From contig CM060953.1 in assembly GCA_030765055.1 (NCBI GenBank), positions 76,249,832 to 76,313,831 on the forward strand: a stretch of DNA of 64,000 nucleotides, written 5' to 3'. This stretch comes from Mantis religiosa. Its lineage: Eukaryota; Arthropoda; Insecta; Mantodea; Mantidae. Position numbers and translations under genes: made by a program. Below are positions 12,904 to 24,966 of the stretch, in pieces (position 1 is the first letter of the stretch; every line of letters starts with the position of its first letter). The notes beneath the pieces are model-generated. The model searched no databases. It was not told the origin of the DNA and worked only from the letters and a program-made list of their open reading frames with translations.

Positions 12904-14625
12904 GTGACTTACAAAAACCCTTCCACACCAACTAGTCTTCCAGAAATGGAAGCGCTCCAAAATACTAGCACTGGAATCACCCACCCTGCTGTCAGGGCTC
13001 CAACCCTGACTGCAGGAAGCAAACGGCCACGCCGGAAGCCAGGAGAGGGTGCAAAGGGCAATGCCAAAAGGTTAGCTGTCGCCAAACAGCCATCTGACAA
13101 GGACCCTTCCCGCGAAATATCACAGCGGGTAGGCAAAATTTCAGAGGGCGAGCCCTCAGACAACTCCTCCTCTGATGAGGAGTATTACACCGACGGAACG
13201 GCGGTTACAAGGAATTTATCCTCCAGGATGGATGTCTCCGCTGGCGAACACAGCTCATCGCACATCTCTACAAATGTTGATGAGGTTGAGTTTCGCACCT
13301 TGACCAACCGGCCAAGGGAAACAAAAGCCCCTCACCTGGAGACAACTGTCACGTCCAGTCTTTCTGGGCCACCCAGGAGGCACATTCCTCCTGTGATCGT
13401 GGATGACTTCCGGGGCAAGGTAGGCTTTCTAAAGGAGGTCATGCCAACCCTGTCGGTGTCATGCAGGGTCAAAAGGAGGAAGAGCCGAAATGTCTTCCAG
13501 GCGAGTAACGCCAAAGATTATCAGCTAATCGTAAGGGCACTGGACAGAATGTCCATACCTTACTTCATCTTCGGCCGTGACATTAAGAGAGTCATCAGAG
13601 GCCTACCAGTGGACACACCAGTGGGTGACATAATCGACTACCTTAACCGCCAGGGCATCCAGCCCCGCTTGGTCAGGCAGATGACCAAACCAGCTCCACA
13701 GGGGCAGCCCGGCCCTGTCCCAATCCCACTCTTCCTTGTGACAGTGGAACGGGCCAACGATCCGGAGGGGAAGCTAGATGGTGTCACAACCATCTGCTAC
13801 CTCCGAGTATGGATTGAGCCAGTGAGAAGCTCTGGCGGCCCCCCCCAATGCCATCGCTGCCTGGGGTTCAACCAGTGAAGCCAGTTCTGCAAGAGGACAC
13901 CCCGCTGCTTGAGGTGTAGCGGAGCCCACGACAAGGCAGTTTGTCCAAGCTCACCCACAGATGCGCCCACTTGTACTAACTGCAAGGGAGCACATGTGGC
14001 TTGTTACGGTGGCTGTCCTGCCAGAAAGGTAGTTATAGCAGCAAATAAGCCCCCAGTGAGACAGCAGCAACAGCACAGGACCTCACCAGAGGGGGCGGAC
14101 CCAAGACCGGTCCCCTCAACCAGCTCCAGTGTGCCCACGACTCGGCGGGATGCCCATAGGCCCAGATCTTACGCTCAAGTAGCACAAGGGGCCTCTGATG
14201 GACCTAAAACTTCACGGGAGACACATAACCCTCCCACACAGCCACGCAAACAAAAGCGGGCCCCAGCCCAAAAAAGTACCGACACCAACAATAGTAGGAA
14301 TGGAGGGAGGCTTCCTCGGGAGCCACAAAATCCTGCTGAACAGGAGAAGCATGGCGAACCCATGCCTCCTAGACAGCTTAGGGATGAAAGGACGGGAGGA
14401 AGACCTGCACCCATTCGTTCCAGATCACCCTCTCCTCACAACCAAGTCGCCCACACAGACACCGCTCCCCTGACAGCTACACTCGATATCACGGATGTGT
14501 TCAAGTGGCTGCAGCAGTTGTTGCAGACACATGGACAGAAGATCTGTGAGCTCGTTGTGAAGTCTTCACTGCTACAGATCCGGCAAGCAAGATGCTGGTG
14601 GCAATGGATACGATGGCCCTCCTGA
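12904..14625 (+). pseudogene. Jockey-type ORF1 (gag-like, zinc-knuckle protein), one nonsense codon
   Basis: ORF1 proteins of Jockey-clade elements bind element RNA and help form the particle that returns it to the genome. The N-terminal third is basic and serine/proline-rich. Residues of about 215-320 match the PRE_C2HC type domain (KRVIRGLPVDTPVGDII, then PLFLVTV). Three cysteine-rich knuckles follow (CHRCLGFN, CLRCSGAHDKAVC, CTNCKGAHVACYGGC). A single TGA at 13876-13878 splits the frame inside the first knuckle; the two halves are in the same frame. The start is either 12904 or the internal Met at 12946. A basic, proline-rich tail ends 24 bases before ORF2. The codon use and GC content are much higher than in the neighbourhood, which fits a recent arrival. 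Confidence 0.88.
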
Positions 14626-14649
14626 CCGCAGGCATGCAACAGCTCCGAG

Positions 14650-17357
14650 ATGGCGCATCAAACTGGGACACGTACCTCGTTTCGATTCGCATTTTGGAAT
14701 GCGTGAGGCCTAGCAGGTCAGGGGAGCGAGCTGCTTCACTTTGCCCGAGACAATGCCCTAGACGTCATCCTAGTCAGCGAAACGTATCTCCGACCAGACT
14801 CCCGATTCCATGTCCCGGGCTACATCTGCCATCGTACGTATCGTAAGGGACGCCCAGGGGGTGGAACTGCGATCTTGGTGAGGCAAAATGTGGTCCATCA
14901 GCCCACCCAGTTCCCACCTCTACAAGCCCTAGAGGCCACGGCCATTAGTATGAACCTTGGTGAATTAGAGGTCTTGGTAGTCTCTGTGTACCATCCACCA
15001 AACCGGCAGTTTGTTCCCAATGACTATCTATCCATCCTAGCCCTATATCCCTGTGTTATCATGGCCGGCGATTTTAATGCTAAACATCAACGTTGGCATT
15101 GCGTCCGTCGGGCGGATGAAAGAGGCAATGAAATCATTCGCCTTATAGATGCAGACCCTCAACTTCAAGTACAGGGTCCCTGGCAACCCACTCATTACCC
15201 GCGAGGAGGAGGACTGCCCTCAGTCATAGACTTCGTAATCACAAAGCATCTACCATTCCATCTCACACTCACATCATTAAATGCATTACATCAGATCACA
15301 ATCCAGTGTTGACAGAGATCAACACAAGGGTTGCCAGTCATGACATCTCGCTTCAAACGCGAGAGGTTGACTGGGAAGGCGTCAGGAACTGCCTCCGCAC
15401 TTCCATCCCGCCAAATCCCAAAATCACAAATATCCCTACCCTGGAGAACGCCTTCTCATCCTTCACTTCCATCGTGAAGCGGACTGCCTATAATCTGACA
15501 GTCCATGCTCCGTCTCCTCTTCATCCCGATGTCCTCCCTTTGGACATCCTCCTTCTAATCCGGCGATTCTGGGCAGCACGGAGATTATACCATCTTCACC
15601 GCACGCCACATAATCAAGCGCTCCTAAGACGTTTACGTCGACAGGTCAATGTCCGTCTGCGTGAGCACAAGGTGCAAGCGTGGGAGGACAAAATGGCCTG
15701 GTTGCGCGTCGAGGATGGCGACGTGTGGAGGATGGCCAAAGCCCTCAGAAAACACAGAAGTCAGTACACCTCTCCCATTCGTGGCAACCAGGGCCAGGAG
15801 TATGAACCCCAAGCCAAAGCCAACGCTTTCGCTGACTATATTGAGCGCACTATGTGTCCGAGAGATGACCCCCAGGACGACAACTTTTCCGAACGCGTCC
15901 TTCGGGAGGTGCATCGTTTCTTACATCACCCTCCTGAGGATGCGGAGAGACTCCCTACCATCCGACCTAGCGAATTCCAAGGCGCACTCCAATGTCTCAA
16001 ACCAAAGAAGGCGGCGGAGCCGGACGGGCTGAGTCCCCTAATGTTCCGCCATCTTCCCTTCAATGCGGTTCTCTTCCTCACTAGGATTTTCAATATGTGC
16101 CTCGCCCTTGGGTAATTTCCATGAGAGTGGAGAGAGGTCCGTGTGATTTGCATATTGAAACCTGGGAAGAATCCGGTACACCCTTCCAGCTACCGATCCG
16201 TTAGCCTCCTTTCCGCCCTCTCGAAAGTCCTCGAGAGGCTAATTCTTGCCCGATTTGTCCCCAATATTGGTAGACATTCAAGCCATTCCTGACCACCAGT
16301 TTGGTTTTCGTCCTGGACACTCGACAGTTCAGCAGTTGCTGCGTGTGGTGGAGACCGCCACCCTGGGTTGCCAGGAAGGCGCCTTCATGGCTGCAGTTTC
16401 GCTGGATGTCAAGAAGGCCTTCTCTACGACATGGCATGCCGGACTCCTATACAAAATAATCCATCTGGGGTCCCAACACAAATGATCAACATCCTACACA
16501 GCTTCTTGCGACATCGCTCATTTGAAGTCTCACTCGCGGGGAAAACATCAACACTAAGGCCAGTGGGAGGCGGAGTCCCCGAAGGCTCTGTGGTATCCCC
16601 CACCATCTTTAACGTCTTTATGGCAGATTTCCCCACAGAACCACGAGTCGTAAAGGCGCAATACGCTGACGACGTGTTTCTGTTCTGCAAGGACAAACAC
16701 ATCCTCAGAGCCTTCAACCCCATTCAAAGACATCTCCGCCTAACACAACAGTGGTGCCGGCGTTGTCGGATGTCCGTAAATCCGGACAAAAGCCACGCCA
16801 TACTTTTTACAAAGCACCACACCCCCGCAGACTGCCCCAACTTCAGCTACCGAGGTCGAAGGATAGAGTGGTCCAACTCTGTCCAGTACCTAGGAGTAAA
16901 CTTGGACAGAGGTATAACTTTTCGCCGACACATCAGGGACCTTTCGGCGAAGGTACAGGGAGCAATTGCTTCCCTGTACCCAATGCTGGGGTCTACTTCG
17001 ATGACAGGCCGCATGAAGTTGTACCTCTTCCGAGCGCTGGTAATCCCGGTGATGCTATATGCCTGCGAGATCTGGAACATGGCAGCAGACAGCTGTTTAG
17101 CATGGCTTCAACGTGCACAGAATAGTGGACTGCGGTCTATCTATTCTGTGGGACGTTATTTCCCTACCAGGTTGCTCCACGAAGCATCGGGTCTTCCATA
17201 CCTGGAGGATGAAATTAGGCGCCGGGCTTCAAAATTATACGTAAGTTTACCATCACACAGAAGCGCCCTTGTCAGATCATTGGGAAATTATGATCCCACT
17301 AGACGCCGATCTAGACTGCATTGGGTCCCCCGTATGGCATGCGGGCACCCTAGATAA
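14650..17357 (+). pseudogene. Jockey-type ORF2: AP endonuclease plus reverse transcriptase
   Basis: ORF2 supplies the nicking endonuclease and reverse transcriptase for target-primed insertion. I place the start at ATG 14650. A TGA at 14704 falls where related proteins have the FWNANGL block. The endonuclease part shows SETYLRPDSRFHVPGY, MAGDFNAKHQRW and, after a frameshift at about 15270-15295, the catalytic SDHNPV. The RT begins at about 15980 (LKPKK..EPDGLS), passes two stops at about 16113-16128, and continues with ILKPGKNP, FGFRPGHSTVQQL, GVPEGSVVSPTIFNVFMADF and the intact catalytic YADD at about 16660. Frameshifts lie near 16250 and 16480. The RT thumb follows (SNSVQYLGVNLDRGITFRRHI), and the frame ends at 17357. 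With only about two stops and three or four frameshifts in 2.7 kb, it is a young, inactive copy. Confidence 0.9.
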
Positions 17358-17590
17358 GCCAGGAGCTAACCCTATCAGCAGCTAAAGCTGAGCTCCTCAT
17401 TATTCTACCAAGCTGTTTTGCATCTAAATTTCTCCCCAACTAAAATTAACACTAAAATTAAAGAAAAAAATCGGGTGCTAGTACTGCGTCCCCCCATCAA
17501 CCCGAAGGTATTTCGGTAACCTTAAAATTAACTCCCAATCAAAAACCTACATCACCTTCATCCGACAAACTCAATTCTAATCCTACCTGC
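17358..17590 (+). other. Probable 3' UTR of the Jockey-type element
   Basis: A C-rich, AT-moderate stretch follows the ORF2 stop. No A-tail or target duplication is visible, so the exact 3' end is not defined. Confidence 0.4.
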
Positions 17591-17830
17591 GGTAAAACCC
17601 TTAACGGGTGGGCATGCAGCAAAATCCTTCTGGCTGTATATAGCCAGCAAGATCGAGCGAGTGAGCGAGGGGACAGTTAGTTCTTGGCGAGCAGCTGTGA
17701 AGAGCGCAGTGTTAGTGAACGGACATGAAGATTGCGTACGTTTTATCTGAGGAATACAAAGCGTATTAAGCTTGATAAATAAATATATATTTGAATCCAG
17801 CAAACAGCAGGTGGAAAGCATCAGTAAATA
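17590..17830 (+). mobile_element. Gypsy LTR remnant related to the 59.2-kb LTR
   Basis: The block gttcttggcgagcagc followed by a spaced match through tagtgaacggac and gaagattgcgtacg parallels the minus-strand LTR at 59370-59450. A TATA-like ctgtatatagcc lies about 60 bases upstream and an aataaata signal downstream, in the order expected of LTR promoter and polyadenylation regions. No internal gag or pol follows, so it is a fragment. Confidence 0.6.
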
Positions 17831-18190
17831 TTTTTCCCAAATACAGAACTAAATTACTTAGTACGTTGTTCAACTCGGGAGCAAATTTACACCACTAGAT
17901 CTGCAAAGAGATGATGCTAGCCTGCCTACAGAGTCTTCACTGGACAGCGAACAACAGTGGATGGTTAAAGTACTTCATGGAAAATACGCGATAGTTTAGA
18001 CGAAGAAAGTATTAACAAGGTAAATTTTAATTTGGTTCTATAAATGTTGGCACTTTAATTCCTGATAGCAATTTAATGACACTTAATGCCCGATTTCATC
18101 AACAGAAGTTATAATCAACTTTAAAAGAAGTAACGCAGCAATTGTCACATTGCTAACACTATTGTTAAATACGAACGTACTGCGATCACT

Positions 18191-18490
18191 TTGGTTTTCA
18201 TTTTAGGATACACACAGATGAAAAAATTGCGGGTGAACAAAATCGTAAGCAAAGGCCATGAGACAAATTTCTCATTGATGGAGAAAGGATTGTTAATTGA
18301 ATTGGTGGCGAAGAGTAAGGATATCATGGAAAACACGAGGACGGATGCGGTGAATGTAAAAGAGAAGGATGTCACGTGGGAAAATATAGGAAACGAATTT
18401 AATTCAAATGCATGTGTCACTACTGCACGCATGAAACAACTTCGTCAATATTACGTAAATTTAAAACGAGGTGCGAAAAAGGACAAGTGA
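18191..18490 (+). pseudogene. Myb/SANT-like DNA-binding domain fragment
   Basis: The 99-residue frame carries a Myb/SANT-like helix pattern of the type found in insect Harbinger-linked and domesticated Myb/SANT proteins. NFSLMEKGLLIELV opens it, KDVTWENIGNEFN sits in the middle, and TARMKQLRQYYVNLKR is the recognition-helix region. It begins in an unrelated hydrophobic leader and stops right after KRGAKKDK, where longer relatives continue. A second, shorter copy of its 3' part lies at about 18617-18720. I read it as a decayed, partial gene. A real first exon cannot be excluded. Confidence 0.55.
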
Positions 18491-19220
18491 CTTGATCGCT
18501 TCAAGTCGGGACGTGGAAATTGTATTGTCCCCATAATTCAGTGAAATATAAAATCGCGAAGCTATTAATACTAGAAGCAAAGGCCAGATCGACATATTCA
18601 TTTCGTTGCATGTTTGCAGTGTTACGTAAATTTAGAACGATGAGCGAAAAAGGACGAGTGACTTGAATGTTTCAAGACGGGAGGTGGACAGTGTATTTAT
18701 CCACATAATTTAGTGAATTATAAAATATCAAACTTAGTATGACTTTGTGGGTTCATAGAATTAAAAGTCCGAGTTGCAGATATTCCAAATATTCTTTATT
18801 TCCGTAGAAATACACTGTTCAATTCTCACCTAACAACATTACGTCACATACACAGACTCCAAGGTCAATGATCACAACAAACGTTCTGATTACCTCTGTT
18901 TACAACTATCTTGTTATACAACATCTGTTCAGGACTCTCGCGACTGACTCTTGGCGAGTCCTTGCTCTCTTAAATACCGCATTGATAAATTCGAGAGGTA
19001 TCTGGAACAAATAAGGAAACAACTGTTCTCTGTCAATCAATAAATCACTAGAACCTTCCAAACGTGAAATCCCATCTGTGCCGGCAAGTCCTTTATCTCA
19101 GCTATCTTTATTTGCTGGCTCTTTGTGTACACTAGCCGCACTATCGTAGATAACGGCTTCGCTACATTATTAATACTTTCAGCAATGGCGAGATCGGCAT
19201 ATTCTTTTCGATACATGTTC
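18440..19220. repeat. Duplicated segment split by a solo LTR
   Basis: The segment 18440-18613 (ttacgtaaatttaaaacg ... aggccagatcgacatattc) recurs as 18617-18738 plus 19166-19220 (ttacgtaaatttagaacg ... tggcgagatcggcatattc). The second copy is interrupted exactly by the LTR-like sequence at 18739-19165. This shows the order of events: duplication first, LTR insertion later. Confidence 0.65.
18739..19165 (-). mobile_element. Solo LTR of a gypsy-type element
   Basis: The end gactttgtgggttcatag with ttaaaagtcc matches the end of the 59.2-kb gypsy LTR (aactttgtgggttcgtg, ttaaaagtcc). On the minus strand it shows an aataaagaat polyadenylation-like signal and a caaggactcgccaagagtc block in the R region. 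No coding sequence is attached, so it is a solo LTR. A clean 4-5 bp target duplication could not be confirmed. Confidence 0.65.
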
Positions 19221-19905
19221 TAACCTCTCTTGTTCTTCCGCAGTAACCTTCATAGCAACTTATTTCGACGGTAAACATCTGTAGAAAATTTTCTTCTGAT
19301 TGCTTCTCAAAATCATTTCTCCTCATAGTCCGTAATGTATTGCGAATGCCATTTGGAGGGTCATAAATATAGAAAATTGACATCAACAGCTGCGTTCACG
19401 CCCACCATCTTGACTATTTACAATTGTTAAGGACTTAACAATAGAAATTTGGCTAGTTAGTTTAACAAGCGATTGAACCCTAGTGTTAAATACTTATTGG
19501 TGAAATGCAATTTTTGTTATAACTATTGCTATTTTGCTAATTCTTAATATCTGCTGGTGAAATTGGGCATTCAATGTGTAATGGTTGAGTTACATATTAC
19601 AAGTCCGTATTCGCTGGATCAAAAAGGCTATGTTAAGCATAGTTTCTCTGTTCCACGACCACCAGTAATGTGCAGCTTGTTCCTGATTTGTTCTTGTCAT
19701 GCTTGCTTATTAATGTAATTCAAAATGAGTGAAATGACGATAATTAATATGACCTTTAACATAACACATTGTTCAGAAAAATGGATAATGTACAAATATT
19801 GATATGAGTATATATAACTGGGCAGACAAATGACTGAAAGATCCTGAAATGTTTAAAATCACAAGGGATAAACAAAGTAGAATTCTGTCGTATGTTGTTA
19901 ATAAG

Positions 19906-22391
19906 CAGTGGCGGCTGGTGGATTAAATTATTGGTGGTGCAAAAATGAAAAATGAAATACAGAGTAGTAGTGACGCACCTATTTATACAGGAACTCTGCT
20001 CTCCTCTCCTTAGACCTGGTGAATCTATCGATAACTTTTGCGTTGAAGTCGCTGATCTTTATAACAAACTCCCTCTCAATTGAAAGCATTGCTAATGCTG
20101 ACAATTGTTTTCCTTAATGAAGTCCATCAAGCACAAAGCGCCGGACATTCCACGAAATTTCTCTGGAGTGAAAATTAGAGTCAGTTCTGTATGAACTTTT
20201 GTTCCAATGATAAAAGGATAGAACCTTATTGTTTCTCTAAAGGAATCCTCTGGAAATGTCTTATCATAGTCGGAGAAATTTTCTTGATGATACAAAGTCG
20301 AGGCTACCAGATGCCCCGTGAAGCTAAATTCATCCCTTTCTTCCCTAAGAATAATGTCACAGACTTCAAGAGCTTCTCTTTTTTCACATCATGAGCTTCT
20401 ATTTCTCTCCTCTTAATTGCAGTTTCTTCGTGTTCCTCAATATCCACGCTATTTCTTACTTTTTACACCACCCTTTCAAATTCGTTTACCTGGGCGAGGG
20501 CAAATGTTGCATTGCAGTCTCGTTTCTGCAGCTGATAGTACAAAATGTCCACATGGGGCATGATCTTGTGGAAGAAAGACAACCAGAATACAAAATTATC
20601 ACCTTTCAAAGTGGCCATAAACCCAGAACCCAGAAGCCCAAATGTGGCGTTGTTGTTTAACAGAGCTCTCTTCTGAATATTCTCCATGCATTTAATTATA
20701 GTCTCCCTGGTTTCGAAAATGGTATTGAAGGTCCGTGAATGAAAATTCCATCGTGTCGGAACAGAACGTGGAAATCGTTTCTGCACAACTTCAAAAAGCA
20801 CAGCTGTTCTTTGAGGAGAATTTGAAAAATATCTGCATATTCCTTGTAAATTGGAAAAAACTATCCTCACACTGGTGTTTACTGAGGCTGCATTCAGCAT
20901 TATTAAATTAAATTTATGTGCATGGAGTGTATATAAGAAGCACAAGGATACTTCTCTTTCACAATTGCCTGAACACCGTATTTCCTACCTGCCATGACGG
21001 ATGCACCATCATAGGTCTATGCTACCCTGAGAGTCGTAGATAAATTTCAGATTTAATGACTGTGGCAAGAGAGACTGCATCATGATAGCACGTCGACTAA
21101 AACTCCAAAATCGTTCTACTGGCTTGTCATTCACAAGATATCTGTAGATAATAACCGTCTGATACACTGAAGAAACATCAATGGTTTCATCTGCTATGAC
21201 AGCAAGGAATTCTGAATCCTTAATCTCCTTCATTATTTCCTCTTGGCATACCTCTAACATACACTGAAGAATTTCGTTTTGTATGGTTTTTGAAATGCCC
21301 TTAAAAACAGTTTCTTTTTCCAGATGGCCCTTCAGGATACTATCAAGATCAGTGCTGAAATCTATTAGGCCTCGAAACATACCAGGGTTTTGTGATGTAT
21401 CAGATTCATCATGACCTCTCAAAGCCAGCACAAATGAGCCGCAAAACCGTATAAGTTTATTATTTATTTAGGACATGTCTATTCTGCGTAACTTTATCCT
21501 TGTGCAGCTGTACGTTCCTTCTGTATACACTGTCCATTTGTGCAGCAATATTAATATTGCCAACATTGCTAAACTTAATGCATTTTTTATACGCGACGAA
21601 GAGGACTTGTGCTTTTTAACACGGCCGTGAATGTGTTGTACGTCTTTCATCCCTTGCTTCTCCCTGGAATCATCTCCTCCAAAGATCAGGCATAGGAAAC
21701 AGTACAAAGAATTATTAACTTCACATCCACATAACGAGTCGTGCTTCTTGTACATGTCAGGGTTGAACTTCCTACTGAATGTTCTAGCTTTTGCCTTAAT
21801 CGTTTGAGTTACAGAAATGTTTGGCATGCGCCTACCCATTCCTTTCACTTCAGATTTTTCTTCAGCACTCCGTTGCGAAAATCATTCTATCATAATTTTA
21901 AACACAGACAGAAACATCTCACAATAAGCACTAAAAATAAAATGTTAGAATACTCAGTTTAATCTTAAACAAAGCTTTCAAAATGTTCTGCGAGCACGAA
22001 ACCACACCACAGAACAAACAGACACAGAGATACAAACAAAGCGAAGCGTGAAGGTCACGCTAAAGCCGTTGCTAAGAGAAGTTGGAGCTAGATTAATAAA
22101 CATTCGTTTAAGCAATATATAAGACGCCACTCCATCACTACACCTTCCCGCAACCCCCTCAGAGAACCAACATTTGGGCGAAATCTGAAGTTAACACTTC
22201 GCTGCAAAACTGGCGGCTCCTACAGCTAACCTCTGTTTATTTTGACTTATGTGGTCATGGGCAACTACAGACGATAAGCGTAATTGAAATATGCAAACAA
22301 GTACCGCTTTAGTGTGCAAATTGCACCTGTTGTACATTCAAAATCACTGGGTGTAACGCAAAATTGCAACCTTGTGTAGGAACTGCGCCTG
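19906..22391 (-). mobile_element. hAT DNA transposon, 2.49 kb, with 8-bp TSD
   Basis: The outer direct repeat ttaataag (19898-19905 and 22392-22399) is 8 bp long, and both ends begin with CAG when read inward (cagtggcggctgg on the left; caggcgcagttcc on the right). The inverted ends match only weakly beyond CAG. The transposase relic inside agrees in class. This is a nearly full-length but inactive hAT copy. Confidence 0.75.
19979..21890 (-). pseudogene. hAT transposase (ZMYM1-like, DUF4371 type), broken
   Basis: Domains in order on the minus strand: an N-terminal zinc-finger region of TTF type (about 21848-21480; TIKAKARTFSRKFNPDMY, then CGCEVNNSLYCFLCLIFGG); a DUF4371-type catalytic core (about 21431-21009; GMFRGLIDFSTDLD, FLAVIADETIDVSS, with the acidic D/E pair typical of hAT catalysis); the middle insertion region (20945-20463; PTRWNFHSRTFNTIFE); and the C-terminal dimerisation tail (about 20110-19979; LSALAMLSIERE, then IDRFTRSKERRAEFL), which ends at a TAG at 19979. 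The core block around YDGASVMAG is lost at about 20950-21010. Stops and frameshifts at about 21480, 21009, 20460 and 20092 inactivate it. Insect proteins of this type are often annotated as zinc finger MYM-type protein 1-like. Confidence 0.88.
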
Positions 22392-22399
22392 TTAATAAG

Positions 22400-23194
22400 T
22401 GATAAGGAGAAGCAAATAATTATAAATATGCAGCATTTAATTATTAGAAAGACACAAATTTGAGTATTATCAATAAATGTTCTTTGAAATAAGTTCTTAC
22501 AGCATTAGGGATTAATATACAAGTAACATGGGATATATATTACATTAATGAGTTATGAAGATAAATGAGGACATGCTTCTTTCTAAAATTTCATGAAACA
22601 TATACCTAAAATTTGAAACAGACCTAGAGTGACTATGTGGAATGAGAGGGACACACTTGATTCCATGCCTAGGATTCATACCGTGAATGTTCAGCTTCCC
22701 ATGTCATATAATTATTTTTTCTACTCCCTATAATTTATTTTTATATATATTCTACAAAACACAGCTTTTTTTCATCCACTTCACGTTTTCCATGCTAAAT
22801 ATTGATGTAAGAGGCTTCAATGCACTAAAAGTACTGGTGAAGAAATTTTACTTAGCTGGAGAAATTTAGGAGTAATAAACATTAATAATATTAATCCCAT
22901 AATTAATGAATAATAACTAACTTCACAGTTTCCATTCTGAACTTAAAAACCACAAATTTTCAAATAATATACATTGTAAGCTTATTCCACTTATGATGAA
23001 TAGCTGAAAATCAATATAATATTCGTTAGTCTTTTAATAAAAATATTAACGTTCAACTTATCTAACGTCTACTTAATTGTTAGGAAATTCACGCAAATGA
23101 ATGAATAATGCCAATATTACGTAACAATATGTACATTCAAGAAGGCATTGCACTATGTATATTGATCTGCTTAACACACAGACCTGTCTGACCG
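22400..23194. other. AT-rich sequence, nothing recognised
   Basis: No gene, inverted repeat or known element was seen in this stretch. Confidence 0.4.
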
Positions 23195-23935
23195 ATTTCT
23201 GGTGAAAATCCATCAGACGGCAACTTTCTTTTTACCAAAATCGAAGATGGTTCATCTACACACTGAAAAGTTGTATAATAATTTAAATCAGACAAACGCC
23301 TTTCGGGATCGGGTATACCAACGCTACAAGCTATCCTTGGCACGCTAAACATCTTGCGTTGTTACTTTCTCCTTCTAGTCTTCGTCCCGTGGATTCATCC
23401 TGTAGGAATTATTTCCGGAGCTGGTTGTGTGTCGGATTATTTGATTCCCGATTGTTGTAAGTCATAACAGCCCCTAGAGTTTAGACTCTCACTCAGTTGA
23501 TACAGCCGTTTTTCTGTGTTTTGATCAAAGTAGTTATTCTCGTAGTAGTCTAAACCTGTACTCTTTGGTTTCGGTTGATGCGCATTCTATTGTCATCTCT
23601 GGGCATTGCCTATGCTAAATTGATCCCTTTCTTTGCTCACTGAGAACTAGATAGATGTCACTGTAAATTACGATTGTACTACCTATATTTTGTAACAACA
23701 ATTCAATATTTGTTGTAATTAACGATTTATCCACAGGAATGAACCCTGAAATGTCTATTTCAAGAATCCGTTTAATAGTCATTTCGCAGACAACTAATCC
23801 TTTGTACATTGACTCCAATAATTTGAAAACAAATTTCAATATTACTTCTTGTGTAAATTTATTTACAAAACTTGATAAAAAGTACGACGATAACGGGATA
23901 TGAATTTGAACACAAATATGTCTAGTGGGAATCAA
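23137..23935 (-). pseudogene. Unknown protein relic in duplication copy 1
   Basis: Two minus-strand frames lie here: 106 codons at 23935-23615 (contains KLLESMYKGLVVCEMTIKR and SGFIPVDKSLITTNIELLL) and 71 codons at 23352-23137 (contains VGIPDPERRLSDLNYYTTF and VKRKLPSDGFSPEIG). Neither is recognised. The copy-2 counterparts (26520-26237 and 25967-25767) carry a stop after EEVI and many amino-acid changes (for example P to L, S to C, Y to H). That indicates loss of selection on at least one copy. They could be exons of a decayed host gene or part of an unknown element. Confidence 0.35.
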
Positions 23936-24966
23936 TATATAATAGGATAATATGGAATTAAATTCTGGAATTCCTTATTAAATTTGAATTTTCCGCTTTC
24001 AGTTTTGTGCCGCTATCCATGCGTAGCTTTTGGAACTAAGTTGTTCAATAACTGGTTGGCAGTCGAGGTTGAGCTAAGAGATGGAGCTGGCTCAGATTTT
24101 AGAAGCTTTCTGCATTTGGTCTGTATATTTGAGTTAGGATTTCCAATGAGAGATTTAGGATGTTTTAATAAATTTTGAGGATGGTGTTAAATTTATTAAT
24201 CACTGTTTATCAGTGTTATTTTGGAAGAGTTGCGGAATGACCTTGCATGCAATTTACGGAATATAGCCGCTAATTTATGTCATCGCTATTGAACATGTAA
24301 CATTTATTTATTACTGACTGATAGTGGATTGCACTTAACCATTCTTTGTTAATAGATTAACTAATATATCCTGAAAGTAACTGGAGGCAATAATTCAAAA
24401 CTACAGCAAGATGGAGGGTTTTCATCCCTTGCTAAAAACTGAGTATTTTATACTATTATGTATAGTGTATATAAAGAAAATATACAGTTCAGAAAATAGG
24501 TTATGAGATCATCTTTGGGGTGCATCAGAACATAATAAAGGACAAGTTTAATCAAAGTGAGTGCTTGTAATTTTAGCTATTAAGAAATTTATTAATGTTT
24601 CAAATTACCGGATGTACTATTAGTATTTGAACCCCAGCAGTGTTGTCGGAAGGCATTATTTACTACTGTACTGTTTACAAGTCCATTTTTGTTAATCTAC
24701 AGTAACATTATCAATTATACCAGTATTTATGAGTATGAGTAAACTACAGTTTTGACTTTATGGAAAGAAATCAAACCAGCAGTTATTAAAACAGACTAGA
24801 ATGTGTATTTATATACAGTTTACCTACATTGACATAACTTGTCAAGAGGATACATGATTAGTGTTCGCATGTTATGCAGATGTACACAGTTCTTAACGGG
24901 ACAATTCATGGTTACACTCCAGCATTTAGATAACATTTAAATCAATTCCTTGATGTTTGGGTGAAA

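Noticed and set aside
12909..16437. Minus-strand frames over the Jockey-type element
   Set aside because: They are antisense shadows of ORF1 and ORF2, produced by high GC content.
20191..20660. Plus-strand frames over the hAT transposase
   Set aside because: Antisense to the recognisable minus-strand transposase.
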